A stretch of 64,000 bases of DNA from Eutypa lata (lineage: Eukaryota; Ascomycota; Sordariomycetes; Xylariales; Diatrypaceae). Under the pieces are notes generated by a model, which did no database searches, had not been told where the DNA came from, and saw nothing but the letters and a program-made list of their open reading frames with translations. The position numbers and the translations under genes were made by a program. The stretch is from NCBI GenBank assembly GCA_022661535.1, contig JAKULF010000009.1, forward strand, positions 2,108,001 through 2,172,000, written 5' to 3'. Of the stretch, positions 12,301 to 23,643 are shown piece by piece. Numbering within the stretch: position 1 is the first letter of the stretch; every line of letters starts with the position of its first letter.

Positions 12301-13818
12301 CGCTTCATGCAACCAAGCGGTTCCAGCAATGCTCATCTTGCGAAATTTCATGACGTTCTCTGTGAGTGTACCAGTCTTATCAGAGAATATGTAGCTGACT
12401 TGGCCGAGATTCTCTAAGATGGTATTGGTGTTGCACTGTGCTGGCGTGTCGCTGGCTTCGTCGTACATTCCCAAGTCCCCATTCAACATAAGCATCTGTA
12501 TGATTCTTACGATCTCTAATGTGATGTAAAGCGCGAGCGGAATATTGTTGTTGTACATGATTGCGTAGCCGATGACAATCTGGTCGTAAAGTACGTCCGC
12601 TCCATCAAGGTACGGCGAGTTCCGTTCGGTAGACACCTGCCAGTTCTTGTAGCCTCTGGAACATCCAATTGTCAGGCAGATGACATATACGACGAGTATT
12701 ATGACAATCCTGTTCGATATCTTTTCAAGAGCCGGCTTCTTCGCATCAGGATGCTGATTAGCATTCAGTCGAATCTTGCATTCTTCTCCCGTATTAATAA
12801 CCATGCCGATAGCACGTTCCGTATTTCTCAGTGTACTACCGCGATAGACAACTTCATTAGACGTTAGAGGCAGCCGCTTTTCATTCACAGCCACTTGCCC
12901 ATCGAATTGGTAGAGGTCGGCATTCGGGTCTTCCAGAACAAAATCGGCGTGGCAAGTGCGAATGCCGGCAATAGTACCACAAACTTTGAAGTCTGGTGGG
13001 GGCTCTTTTGTTTTCAAGTTTGTTTCACCATCCAAATCCATAGTGTCGAAGTAAGCCACCCCTTCTTCGCCACTAGCATGGAGTAGAACCATATCTGCTG
13101 GAACGTGCTCATCGCGAGACAGCTTCACGATGTCGCCAACTCCTATGTCCCTCCATTTGATTCGCTTCCAACTGTATTCGCTGTCCGTCTCCTCGTCCTC
13201 GTCATGAAGTTCAATATTTATTTCAATGTCTGAATATCTGGAAGAAAACCACTTCCAGGACGACACAGGGGGCCTAGCACTCCAAGACTTCTGGCGAATC
13301 ACCGTAGCAGGGTTCGCATTTTCGACTGTATCAAGCCGGTGTCGCTTAAAATCGTCATATCCTTCTTTTACAATCGTTAGAAGAACGAAGAACAATAGTG
13401 GAAGGATGGTGGTGAAGTTTCCAGTAGTGCTGACCCCAGGAATCGTCTGCGGAATGCCCACACATAGGAAGTAGAAATTGGCCAGTCTCGTAAACTGGAA
13501 GATCAACTGCTTGGGGACGAAGTCATATACAGTATATCGAGAGGTTCGAATCGCGTTCGTAATGTACGGTTGTCCCCGTCGCTCATCGATGAGAGCAGGA
13601 TCGTGTTCGACTCCCAATGGTATTTGGCGACCACGTTCCGAAGGTTTCAGAGGCTTCTGTCGTAGTACCAACTCGATGAAGTATTTTCTATAACATCTAA
13701 GTGCCTCATCGTGAGTCGCGACACGAAATTCATCCCATCTTTTTCGGTATTGCATGATAGCGCTGGGGGCTGCCGTTATCTCCTTGTCTTTGAACCCATC
13801 GTCACGGTCCTTGGCCAT
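9358..13818 (-). CDS. P4-type ATPase, phospholipid flippase of the Dnf3 type
   Basis: Two exons (13818-10016 and 9883-9358) with a 132-base intron (GTAAGT donor, AACAG acceptor) give 1442 residues. The N-lobe reads VYDFVPKQLIFQFTRLANFYFL, with membrane pairs at about 101-150 and 370-440. DGETNLK (about 263-269) is the actuator loop. NNIPLALYITLEIVR stands in for the PISLY motif of transmembrane segment 4. DKTGTLT (Asp480 is the phosphorylated residue) is followed by a long low-complexity insert, then MLTGDKRETAINIAHS, VGDGANDLAMI, and about six C-terminal membrane segments. DKTGTLTENVMKFRK and the long insert fit the Dnf3 subgroup. Such enzymes move aminophospholipids or phosphatidylcholine from the lumenal to the cytosolic leaflet of late Golgi or plasma membrane, with a CDC50-type partner (not in this window). 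All catalytic residues are present. Confidence 0.93.
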
Positions 13819-15860
13819 TCCAGATATTCAATGCGTTGTCAAATGAACGTGTTTGCATCGCAGAACCGTGAAAAGTCCGAAGCTTCCGGTGGTGCCGGCG
13901 ACCGGTCTTTCGGTTCAAAGCCCGTTCAGTAAATGTCGAGATTGTCTAACTAACGTCAGGCCGGGAGTCGCTACGAAACCGAACAAAGCTCTAACGATTC
14001 GAGTTCGCTCGGGGCAATTATGTCGCAGAGACAATATATAACGAGCGAAAAAGAACGATGCGATGGTGATGGAGACAACGGATTCGAATAACGAAGTAAT
14101 GACGAAGCGGGACAATCCCTGTTTTCTTAAAAGGCCGCTAATACATGGGCTTGCATACATAAGTGGGCGCCATTGCACCGCGGCGCAATGCGGCATTGGC
14201 GGAATCCAGGGCTGCCAGGTTTAGGATTAATAAGACCGAACCAGGGGGTAAATATCGTTGAATTAATCCCTGCCAATGTTTTCGGGCCTTGGCGCATTAC
14301 TCGTAGGTATGTCGTATGTGAAACATAAACGATTGATATCATCCAAATATGTACGTACTTAAGTAAGCATAGTAAACAATTCGTGTATGTAGGAATGAGA
14401 AATACCTTCTTTATAATGAGGTATGGAATATAATATACTTAGGATTTTTTGATCATTATAACAAGTGATGATTAACCCCGAACAAGCTGAACATCCTCGT
14501 AAGAAATGCCTGTTAGATGCATACATTTCAAAGGTATTTAAAAGGCTTTGAGTCATCCCCCCTATTCACTTAAAGATTCCTTTCTGTTGTTTAAACCAAA
14601 CATCACCGTGTTATATGTGCCGTCATCGTAGCGTTTGCATCAAGAGCTGGTTTTATGGAGGCCGTAAAAGCTAATGTTTGAATATACTGTATACCCGCGC
14701 CAAGAGGTCTTGGAACTTTTGAACGTTATCTTCGTATGCTAATATTTCGGCTACGTCCTTTAGCGACGACTACGCCAGGGTCTCACGGTGCCTTCGTCTT
14801 CACTGCTTATGCCCCAAGTGGCAGCTCTATGCGACGGCGTCGAAAACCTGCAAGTGAAACTACGCCGTCAGGAAACCGGAGTGGAAGTCGTACAGACGTG
14901 CCCAGGTCGGAGCTTTGCAATGCAGTCACCATGTGTCCCCCTAAGCACCCAGCCTACCACCCGTCCGAGCTCCAACAGAGCCCCGTCGATTACAAATATG
15001 CAGCGCAAGGAATGAGAGGATAATGGAGTGTGTCGACTATGTAGTGGTAATCACCAAGTTAAAGCTTGTTAGCTCAAGCCCTTCGAGTTACCCCAGACAT
15101 GGAGTCCTTGGCAGGTCTGTTGTGGAGGATTCGGAGACCCCAGAGTTTTAGAGCGGTGACATCGGCCTAGTTTTAACGGTCGAGGACTTGAAAATGTATC
15201 TGTACAGCTCCGGGACGAGGCTTGTTTGAAAAGGGGGTGATGTTACAGTCTATCTTCGGTGCTATGTACAGATCAGGACAATGAGAAGGCATTCACAATG
15301 GAGCGAGTGGATGCCTGGTTGTCATAATTGATCTTTGAGGGATCCGTACTCTACCCATTTATAAACAATTTCCTAAAGCCGGTACTTTTTGCTTGCTTTT
15401 TTTTAAATAAAAAAAACCTCCATAAACAGTAGAGACAAATAGAAGTTTGCACTGATCACTTGAAGTCAAGCCTTCCATACACTTCTAAAATAAGGAACCA
15501 GGTTTTGGCTTTTATTCTCATTATATACTTCCTCCTCCTCCACCCCCTGAATTTCCACCATTTTTATTGCCATCCCCTTTCTTCTTATCACCTTTCTTAG
15601 AACGAAGGGAATTATAAGTACACGCATCAACGTGTCGTGAGCGGACATCTGTCTAAGTCTAACCATTTCTATCAACCCAATGCCGGAAGGTAGTTAACAG
15701 TGATGTGGTGTCTCAATGCACCTTGTTCAACTATGCTAGAAGAATATGTCGAAGTCCTGTTCTACATGAGGTGTAAGGTAATATCTCTATGAGAAACTTA
15801 GGATCAACTTGTTTATCATATTATTTTAGAGGTTAAATTGCACGTTAATTATATTAGTAT

Positions 15861-15932
15861 GCTAATATATGCATATTAATACGTGCTAATATATGCATAT
15901 TAATACGTGCTAATATATGCATATTAATACGT
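15861..15932. repeat. Three perfect tandem copies of a 24-base AT-rich unit
   Basis: The unit GCTAATATATGCATATTAAT plus ACGT is repeated exactly three times without mismatch. Each copy contains the palindrome ATATGCATAT and a further inverted AT stretch. The preceding bases (about 15845-15860) look like a decayed fourth copy. Confidence 0.95.
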
Positions 15933-16523
15933 CAAATTTGCCAATGCACGGCTTAATGTCCAGAGTCAGTTGACAAACGAGCTAATCTTAAACAGAGTGA
16001 ATACCGCACTACAGCAGCATATGCATAGCTTAATAGCCCATGCTTATGGGGATCTTGGGTTTGGAAATGACGTACCCGGCCTTGGAGGTAAAGACGGTAG
16101 TGTGCATCATCCGGGACTCGTACTCCATGGAAATTAATCACAGCATGGTCAAGAACAGGGGGGCGAATTAAACGTTGTATTAGACTAGAGTGAGGATTAA
16201 GAGAAAATATATAATATGTAAGTGAGCCAAATAGAAGTTCCGAACAATTTCGTGTTGTTGATCCTGTTCCATATTCAATCTTCAATCGCACACATGCCTC
16301 TATATATAATCTAACCTTTCGTGGGTCATGGTCTATCGTATAATCGAGATGACCTCTCGCGGGGTTCCCGTTTCTTTGTTCTTCACCGTGAGTTTCCAAC
16401 AGTTAGTGAGTGCTCGCCTCCAGCATTATATCTTGCCAAAACAGAATACAACCAACAGTGTCCCTATAGTTGGCTTTGTGCTTGTATGTAGGTTGTTATT
16501 TCACCCTACCATAGGAAGGTCCT

Positions 16524-16544
16524 ATGATCTCTTAAAGAGATCAT
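16524..16544. repeat. Short perfect hairpin
   Basis: ATGATCTCT, a 3-base loop, then AGAGATCAT: a nine-base-pair perfect inverted repeat. A second shorter inverted repeat (CATAGG / CCTATG) overlaps its left side. No T-run follows, so it is not an obvious terminator. Confidence 0.6.
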
Positions 16545-17686
16545 CCCTATGAGGAATATCTTGTTCGAGATAGTTCCATACAGTCCCCAACGAAGTGTTG
16601 TAAGACGAAGCTGTGTTGGTTGATCAAACAGCTAACGAGTCTCTGGTTATCACACGATCATAGATTACTTGAGCCATGAGTTCTGTTGCAGTTGCAAACA
16701 TAACACTTTGGGGTTACATGGATAGAGAAAATAGTTGCGGTAGCTCAGAGGTGATCCCTCTAGGGGTATTGTGAGTCGTACTGCTTAACTAGAAGGACAT
16801 CCGACATATTTTCCTCCGTTATACCCATGCTTCTTGAAAGCGAGGATCGACGAACAAAAACGGTGGGCAGACGATGATTTGTTTGTTAGAGAGTCGTGTT
16901 GCTCGTGTTTGGAATGTTTTCTTGGCTAACTAATGGAAGGCGTATTAACACATTTAGACAGACCAGCATCTACATACATGCATGCCGCTGGCCTTTGAAC
17001 CCATCCACCTGAAGTATTTGGTGAAGTACCCTACTGCATATTGATTCAGAGTATAAATACGTGGGATATCTATTTTTAATACTTTACCCAACGCCCAGAC
17101 CTTGACACAACTAGAAATGAACGCCGCAGTAACCAATACGCTGCAAAATTCGGCGAACCAACATAAGTACAAACTGGTTCGATCGACAGACGTGCAATCT
17201 CGAGTGTTATATCCGGCCCCTATTCCCACTTCCCATTGGCTGCTTGGACTTGATAAAGGGGGGAATGCTGGGCGCACCTGATCAACGTTTAGATTCACCC
17301 TTGCCAGCAGCTAAGTATGAATCCGCAAACGGTAGAATTTCAACTACTAGTATTATCATACTAGTTAGAGCTGTGCCTCTCTGTGGGGTGCTGGACAAGG
17401 AAGATGAGCATGTTGGTTGTTACCTACCTTGGGGTATTCGCGGCTTACATTCCAACTTAGTTGTTAGTACCTACCTTAGGTATGTTGACCATAGGGTGCA
17501 CCTCCAAGAAGGCACAGCCGTAGAGATCACGTGAGAGACTTTCCAAGCATAAACTCGACAGTTCCGTCCCTCGTGTCCCGATTTCCTATCTTCTCTACAG
17601 CTGAGTTTACGTTCTTATCCTCCCCCGTTAATTTTACAACCTTCACTGTTCTATTTCTGGACTTTTACCATTCACTTCAAGTCACG

Positions 17687-19183
17687 ATGACCAGACGCTT
17701 TGAAACTAATGACATCCCGTGCGAAAATATTGAAGATTATCGATCAGGCGGTTTCCATCCTGTCAATCTTGAGGATAGATTCCATGATGGCCGATATGAA
17801 GTTCTCAGAAAAGTCGGCTACAGCACTGGAGCGACAGTTTGGCTAGCAAGGGACTCGCAGTATGTACGCATCCTTGACCTCATGTTCGGACTTGTTTAAT
17901 GCAGATTTAGATCGAGAACTCATCCTTATGTCGCTTTAAAGATTAATGTTTCCAGAAACAAGTGTGTGGATCGGGGCACTAACTATTACACATACTTTTC
18001 CCGTAAACCCTCTTTTATCCTTGAGCTTCTGGACTCTTTCATTCACCATGGCCCGAACGGAGAACATATCTGCCAGGTGATGGGGCCTAGTGTATCGGAT
18101 ACGATACATATCCCTGCCTTACGTTCTCCCAAAATTGGGCGTTTGATATCGCTGGGACTATACCCCTTGCCAATAGTAAAATGGATATTACGCGACACCC
18201 TTCGTGGGCTTAGGCAAATGCATTCTGCTGGCCTCGTGCATGCCGACCTACACCTGCGAAATATTTTATTTACCCCAAACTTTATCCAAAGATATTCCGT
18301 TAAGGTACTTACAAATGTGCACAACAAAGGATATATATTAAACCAAAAAGATCCAGGAGATATCGAAAGGTACCCGAAATATCTCTATCCCCCAAATCCT
18401 TTATACAGTTTTACAACTATCTGGATTGATGTTTCTCCGCGCGTTATGCTTGCCGACCTAGGGTTTGGTAAGAAAGATCCCCGCTCACGACATCCGCCGA
18501 TACGATTGTTAACATGGATCTCAGCCTTTCAGGTAGACCGTCCTTGTGATGCACGGTCGGGTGTCCCAGCATTCCTCAGGGCCCCGGAGGAGGTACTATG
18601 CCGTCCCTTGGGTACAGGAATTGATATCTGGGCGTTTGGCTGTCTTATCTACGAGCTTGTCGCCTCCCAGCAGTTATTTTGTGTTGAGCAGCTTGAAGGT
18701 GGGTCGTTGGATGAGATGACCAACGACGACCATTTAATGCAAATGAATGAAATTCTCGGATTTATGCCACCAAGCTTGACTTCCCAATGGCGAAGGGCAA
18801 GTAGTTATTATGATAAAGAGGGCTGCTTGCGTGTTGGTACGGGCCCGCGACCCCTGAACGCCGATGGATTTAACTATGATCAGTCGTCTCGCAGCAATGG
18901 AGACGAATCCGAGTTCAGCGACAGTATTGAAAGCTGTTTGGAATCTGGTGATTCTGGCGATAACGGGAGGGAGGCACCATTAGCGAGATCACGACCTTTT
19001 GACTCACTTGAGGAATCATTTCAGAATATTAAACGTGACGATATAGAGGAGGATGAAAAAAGAGAGGTTATCCGATTAATTCGGAAATGCCTTCAGTACG
19101 ATCCTGCTAATCGTCCATCTGCTTCCATGTTGTTGTCAGAGGAACCCTGGTTTCACTCAGCTGATGAATGCAACATAGATTGA
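17687..19183 (+). CDS. SRPK-like serine/threonine protein kinase
   Basis: Two exons (17687-17859 and 17905-19183) with a very short 45-base intron (GTATGT donor, TGCAG acceptor) give 483 residues. I chose the ATG at 17687; the frame stays open upstream through a pyrimidine-rich leader. The N-terminus (Y-R-SGGFHPVNLEDRFHDGRYEVLRKVG) is the classic start of fungal SRPK-like kinases. The Gly loop is YSTGATVWLARD, the ATP lysine is in YVALKI (Lys70), the catalytic loop is HADLHLRN (Asp172), the DFG equivalent is DLG (Asp242), and the APE motif is RAPEE. The usual catalytic-loop Lys is His here, as can be seen in other expanded fungal SRPK-like families. SRPK proteins phosphorylate SR-type RNA-binding proteins; these expanded fungal copies have unknown substrates. 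The acidic C-terminal insert before the last helix is low complexity. Confidence 0.88.
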
Positions 19184-20082
19184 ATTAAATCTCTAAATCT
19201 AAATCTCTCTCGTTTTACGGAGAAAATACGCGCGGAGGTTAGGTCCGCGGAATGGGGATCAACAGCTCCTGGTTTCCATTAAATCTAATCGAGTCCTTTT
19301 TCGGCTATTATTGAGGGAAACAAGACTATCTATTATTGAACCCACCCAGGACAGGAATTTGGGGCCTTTGAAGAACGCGGAATCGGTCATGGTTGGAATG
19401 TTACTCTAACTAGATAGGAATTGATTATGAACTCTCTTTACTACGCTTTTCTATATATCCCTTTCAACAAACTCTAAAGTTCTGCTAAATATGTCGATTT
19501 CCTAAACATCACGATTTCTGCATCATTAAGTAACTGATAGCTAGAAATCCAGGCGTTTCATAGAAGTCGTGTCTCTTTTCTAGAAGCGATGGGCTAATAG
19601 CAAAATGCTAGGTGCCAGAAGTGCGGACCTATATGTAGCAAGTTTCAATTTTCTCTGAGTAAGCTCTGTGACTAACCGTAGGCAATGCACGGGGCTTGCT
19701 TAATTATGAATGCCTACAGTGTTGCCCTTTCAGTTTGTCGTCTTCGCTGATTGCTCCCGGGATGTCACACCAGACGCCTATCTAGCTTCTTCATCCCCTA
19801 TCGAGGTATCATAAATACTTCATACCTACCTTCCACGTGCTCTTTCTGGAAATTTCTACCATGCCGCGCTCCGAGTAGCTTGCCACAGATGACTGTCAAC
19901 ATGGAGCTCCCGAACATTCCTGACTTAGTAAGCGTTGAGACCAGTCATGGGGTCGTCCCAAGAGCCCTGATTACCGACAAGTTCCCGAAAACTTCACGGA
20001 ACTGAAGTCCGTCTTTTTAACTTTCCATTTTTCGATGATAGGTCAAGTTCGAGACTCTTTCTCGGTGGTGCCATCCGCAAAG
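19184..20082. other. Intergenic between convergent kinase genes
   Basis: AT-rich DNA forming the 3' flanks of the SRPK-like and protease-kinase genes. Small frames near 19751 show no domain. Confidence 0.5.
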
Positions 20083-23000
20083 CTACTTGTTCTCAGGCTG
20101 TACTCGACCAGATGTTGTACCGCGATCAAAATCAGGAGTGGCGTTGAACGAATCGAACCACTTCGGATTCCATAAATATTCATTATCCGAGCGTGCCCTC
20201 GTTATAATGCGAGACATGGTGTCAGATAACTCGCTAGCGCCTGCGCGACCTACTTTAGTTGAGAGGATTGGATTCACTTTGATAACAAGAAGCCGCTCAT
20301 GAATAAGCTTAAGCACATCTCTAATCGCTGAGTCGGGTGGTAGGTTGTGGGACATTTTGCTGATCCAATCTTCAATGAAATATCGGACTCGGAACTTCTT
20401 CTTTGAGGATTCCCAATATGGTCCGAAATTGCCGGCCTCAGTGAATTCGTTTAATCCCCTCTTACCATAAAGCAACCATATTGAGAATTCCAGGAAAACA
20501 CAACCCATCGACCAGACGTCAGACGCTCGCGACGGAGGTCTAACCAAGATGTATTGGCCAGCCTCCGGAGGCTTATGTTGAGGGGTCCAAGGGTTTGCAC
20601 CAATCGCAGACAACCTTCCTCGAATAGACCGGTCTGGAGTAGATTGTCCCTCAAGTAAAATAGCGCTCATATTTGCAATGGTCAAAACTCCACGACCCCG
20701 CCCAGCCGCGAACCGAAGAATGTTACCTGGCTTTATATCGCAATGCCGAAAGTGGTTCTCGTGGAGTGTCTTGAGTCCATCAGCCAGTCCGCTCATCTGC
20801 TCAAGGGCCCAAGAAACTAATTCTGGGCTTGATGCTGGCTCATCTTGCCTGTACCAAAAATCTTGAAGACTACCCCCATCAGCCCAAGGGAAGACGAAAA
20901 ACACAGATTCAGCTTTTCTATACATAGAAATAGCTTTATTAATATGTGGATGGTTGATCTCGCCGATTCCTAGAAGATTTATTGGATCTATGGAACTGGG
21001 AAGTAATTCCTCAATAGTAACCTGGAGGTTACTACCATCGTCCTGAAATCTGTCAGTAAATTCCACATAGCTCTTATGACGTTCTTACCGGTTTTCGTAG
21101 TTTTTGGTGTGCGTTATGAAGCTCGGTGTGGTGTATGGATCGGTTTCGACTGAAGATTCGCTTTTCTGGTCGGAGGAAAGGTAAAGGGCAATTCCTGCCC
21201 AGATCGTACCAGAACGTATCGTAACTGAGTACTGGTGCCAGTAAGAGCCACTGGTTATCTATAAATTCATTGATGTGTGATAAATTCCAGGTTTCAAAGA
21301 TAGGCCAGTGTGACGAAGTCGTTTCGCTGGAAATTTGTTTCAACGAGCCCACGACCCAACGAGACCCTCCTTCGTAATTGTATTTTTCCCTTAATTGAAC
21401 AGGAAGTCCTCTATCATCGATGCCATCTTTGAGTAGCTCCTCAATAGTTTGTATATTTTCAATCCACACAAGAGTAAAGAAGATTTTAGCTGCTTTCTTC
21501 AATATGGTGTCAACGAGCCATTCATCTGGAGTGAGACCTCCCGCCTCTAGCTCAAGCTCAATGGTCCTCTTCGTCAGAAGATCGTTCGCCTTATCTTCAG
21601 GAAGGAATCGCTGACCAGGAAACCCTTCGTCACTGAAAATAAGTACTTCTTCCATCTTTCCCTTCAGGGATTGTGCCGTTACAGACCGTCTATCGTCATT
21701 CGAGTCTGCCATTTCGACTGATGTATGAACATCGCTACTGGAGGTGTCTGAAATAGCAGCAATAATATCTGATTCCAGAAGGAGGCTTTGATGCAATGGT
21801 GATCGCGAGTTATTTGCGGATGAGATGGAATTGTCTTTAAGAGGCGCAATGCTCGGTTTCATCCCGGTTTGGCGTTCCACGTCTTTCCATATATCCTCTA
21901 TTCGTAGAAAATATGCTTCACTCAATGATGGGCAAGCGCCTATTAACATCCCTAAGACATTTTCATTGCCAGGCTGAAGCAGCCATGATCCAGAATCTCC
22001 CATATCAAATGTCTCGTCGACCTTGACAGTGAGTACTGGCTGCGGGCTTGATCCAGCCGGTAGACCAAAAACCGCATCTTCCAGAAAGCGGCCGCTCAGA
22101 TCAGATAAAGAACGCGAGATTATCACGGTTTCTAGGCTAGAGTATCTGATCCATTCTCCGTTTACACCCCGCTCATTTCGGGAAGATATGGCGAGATGCT
22201 CAAGACTAATGAGCGCCCAGTCAAGGTTAGGCATGTCTTTCATTGCGTCATCTTTGAGGTTTGAGATATGGATCAAATGCCCAATCAGAATTCTACCTCC
22301 ACCCGTTGGTGTAGGCTCTGAAAGAGATAATTTATTCAACATCTCGCCACTGGATGAGGAGAGAAAACCTGTGGTGGGACTGCTGCACTTCCAGTCATCA
22401 TCCTCGGAATCTTCGTCGTCGTCATCACTAACAGCTTCAAAGCTATTCTTCTCGAGACACACAAAATCTGATTTGGTGCCGGATCGAAAAAATCCTAGCT
22501 CAGACTCGTCAATCACGAAAGGCTCTGGTTCCTGAGATTGAGTGGAACAGAACGCATGGGCAACAGTCAAGGCGAAGACTTGCCCCCCAACATCCACTAC
22601 CCCACCAATAGTGGCGGAACCGATGTATTCGTCATCTTTCCATATTTCTATTGAGATAGCATTCAAGTGTTCGGGTACCGTCTCCCCTGGAACAAAAACC
22701 TTATACTGGCCTATCTCTCCACTGAGTATGGAAGAAGGCTGGGGCATCGTGAGAGTGATAACATTGTACGGTAGCCTAAAGCAGTACCAGCGACCAGGGA
22801 GTATATTGCTGTCGATGATTATCGTTCTCAGGCTCTGGCTGAATTTTTCGTCGCTACATAAAGCCACGACATGCGGTGCAGCGCGAGATTTCTTGCAGCC
22901 CAGGAGATAACAGCGGATTGCGTAGTGTTTGATAGGCGTCTGCAAGTCTTGAAGCTTTTGCCTAATGAGATCTAAAACCGTCTTTTGTATATTTGTCACG

Positions 23001-23356
23001 GTATGAGCAAGATGGCCGGTGATGCTCCATCCAATGATTGTACCAAAACTAGCAGAATATGTAAAAGCCTCATGTCCGAAACAGACAGTATAATCAGGGT
23101 GGGTTTTCTGAAGCCGTTGACGAATTACACGCTTTTCATTATCTAAAGCTAAGAACGGCTTCTGAAATTCCGGTGGCGTGGTCGTCGGTGGTAAAGCCGC
23201 CATCAAGGTTAACATCTGAAGACATAGGATGGATGCCGGAGGGCGGCCCTCGATTTGGGTATACAAAATGCAAAGGGGAAAAGAGGGGAATGTTTTTACC
23301 TGGAGGAAAGCTGGGCAGGCTTGAATATTCTGCCTACGAGCTGTACAGGCAGTCAT
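20083..23356 (-). CDS. Trypsin-like protease fused to a degenerate protein kinase
   Basis: The first exon (23356-21089) encodes a unique N-terminal region and a chymotrypsin-fold protease. The His is in ALTVAHAF (about 267), the Asp in NLDWALISLE (about 379) and the Ser in GDSGSW (about 455), so the triad is complete. An acidic stretch sits between His and Asp. The C-terminal third continues into LPFLRPEKRIFSRN, where a kinase Gly loop would normally be. A 46-base GT-AG intron (21088-21043; GTAAGA donor, CTGAC branch, TTTCAG acceptor) joins in frame to the second exon (21042-20083), giving 1075 residues. That exon carries HPHI, FFVFPWADGGSLQDFW, a catalytic loop HCDIKPGNIL, an activation segment ending PPEA, and DVWSMGCVFLEF. 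The beta-3 lysine is not identifiable and the DFG Asp is replaced (TIANMSAI), so the kinase is probably inactive. The start is uncertain: ATGs at 23215 and 23203 are as likely, and CAG-GTAAAA upstream could be a donor. If the intron is not used, the gene carries a frameshift at about 21070. Confidence 0.75.
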
Positions 23357-23643
23357 TAGCCACTTGCGACCCTACCATTGAGTAGGATAGCTTTGTATGC
23401 AAAGTTGCATTGGATCTAAGCCCCCCGGGAGTCTCCCAGTCGGTCGCTTTGTGAGGCATTGCCTGGAGCTGTTATATGCTGGTTAAGTACCCAACAGAAT
23501 GTAAGGCTCTTTCCCAACGTATCTTGTTAAAATGTCGCAGAGAACATAGCGTTACTGCCACTATTTAGAGCAATACCGGTTTCGTATTCATACTGCGAAA
23601 TAACCTATAACCTAACATTCTTAGGAAATGATATATGTTCTAG
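23357..23643. promoter_or_regulatory. Shared upstream region of two divergent genes
   Basis: About 290 bases lie between the start of the protease-kinase gene (minus) and the first codons of the membrane-anchored gene (plus). If both are expressed they must share this region. No specific operator was recognised. Confidence 0.35.

Larger units (their letters stand above)
13819..17686. other. Long AT-rich gene-free stretch
   Basis: About 3.9 kb. The first 400 bases after 13819 are GC-richer and probably form the flippase promoter. A GC-richer island at about 14740-15020 has open frames in more than one frame but no domain, and may be a relic. A 24-base tandem repeat lies at 15861. A 148-codon minus-strand frame (15953-16399) lacks recognisable features. 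The last 200 bases form the 5' flank of the SRPK-like gene and have pyrimidine-rich leader sequence. Confidence 0.5.

Noticed and set aside
14736..15023. 95-codon frame in a GC-richer patch
   Set aside because: Two overlapping frames are equally open and neither resembles a protein family; possibly a relic but not supportable as a gene.
15953..16399. 148-codon minus-strand open frame
   Set aside because: No recognisable domain, AT-rich surroundings, no splice context and no flanking gene structure; most likely chance.
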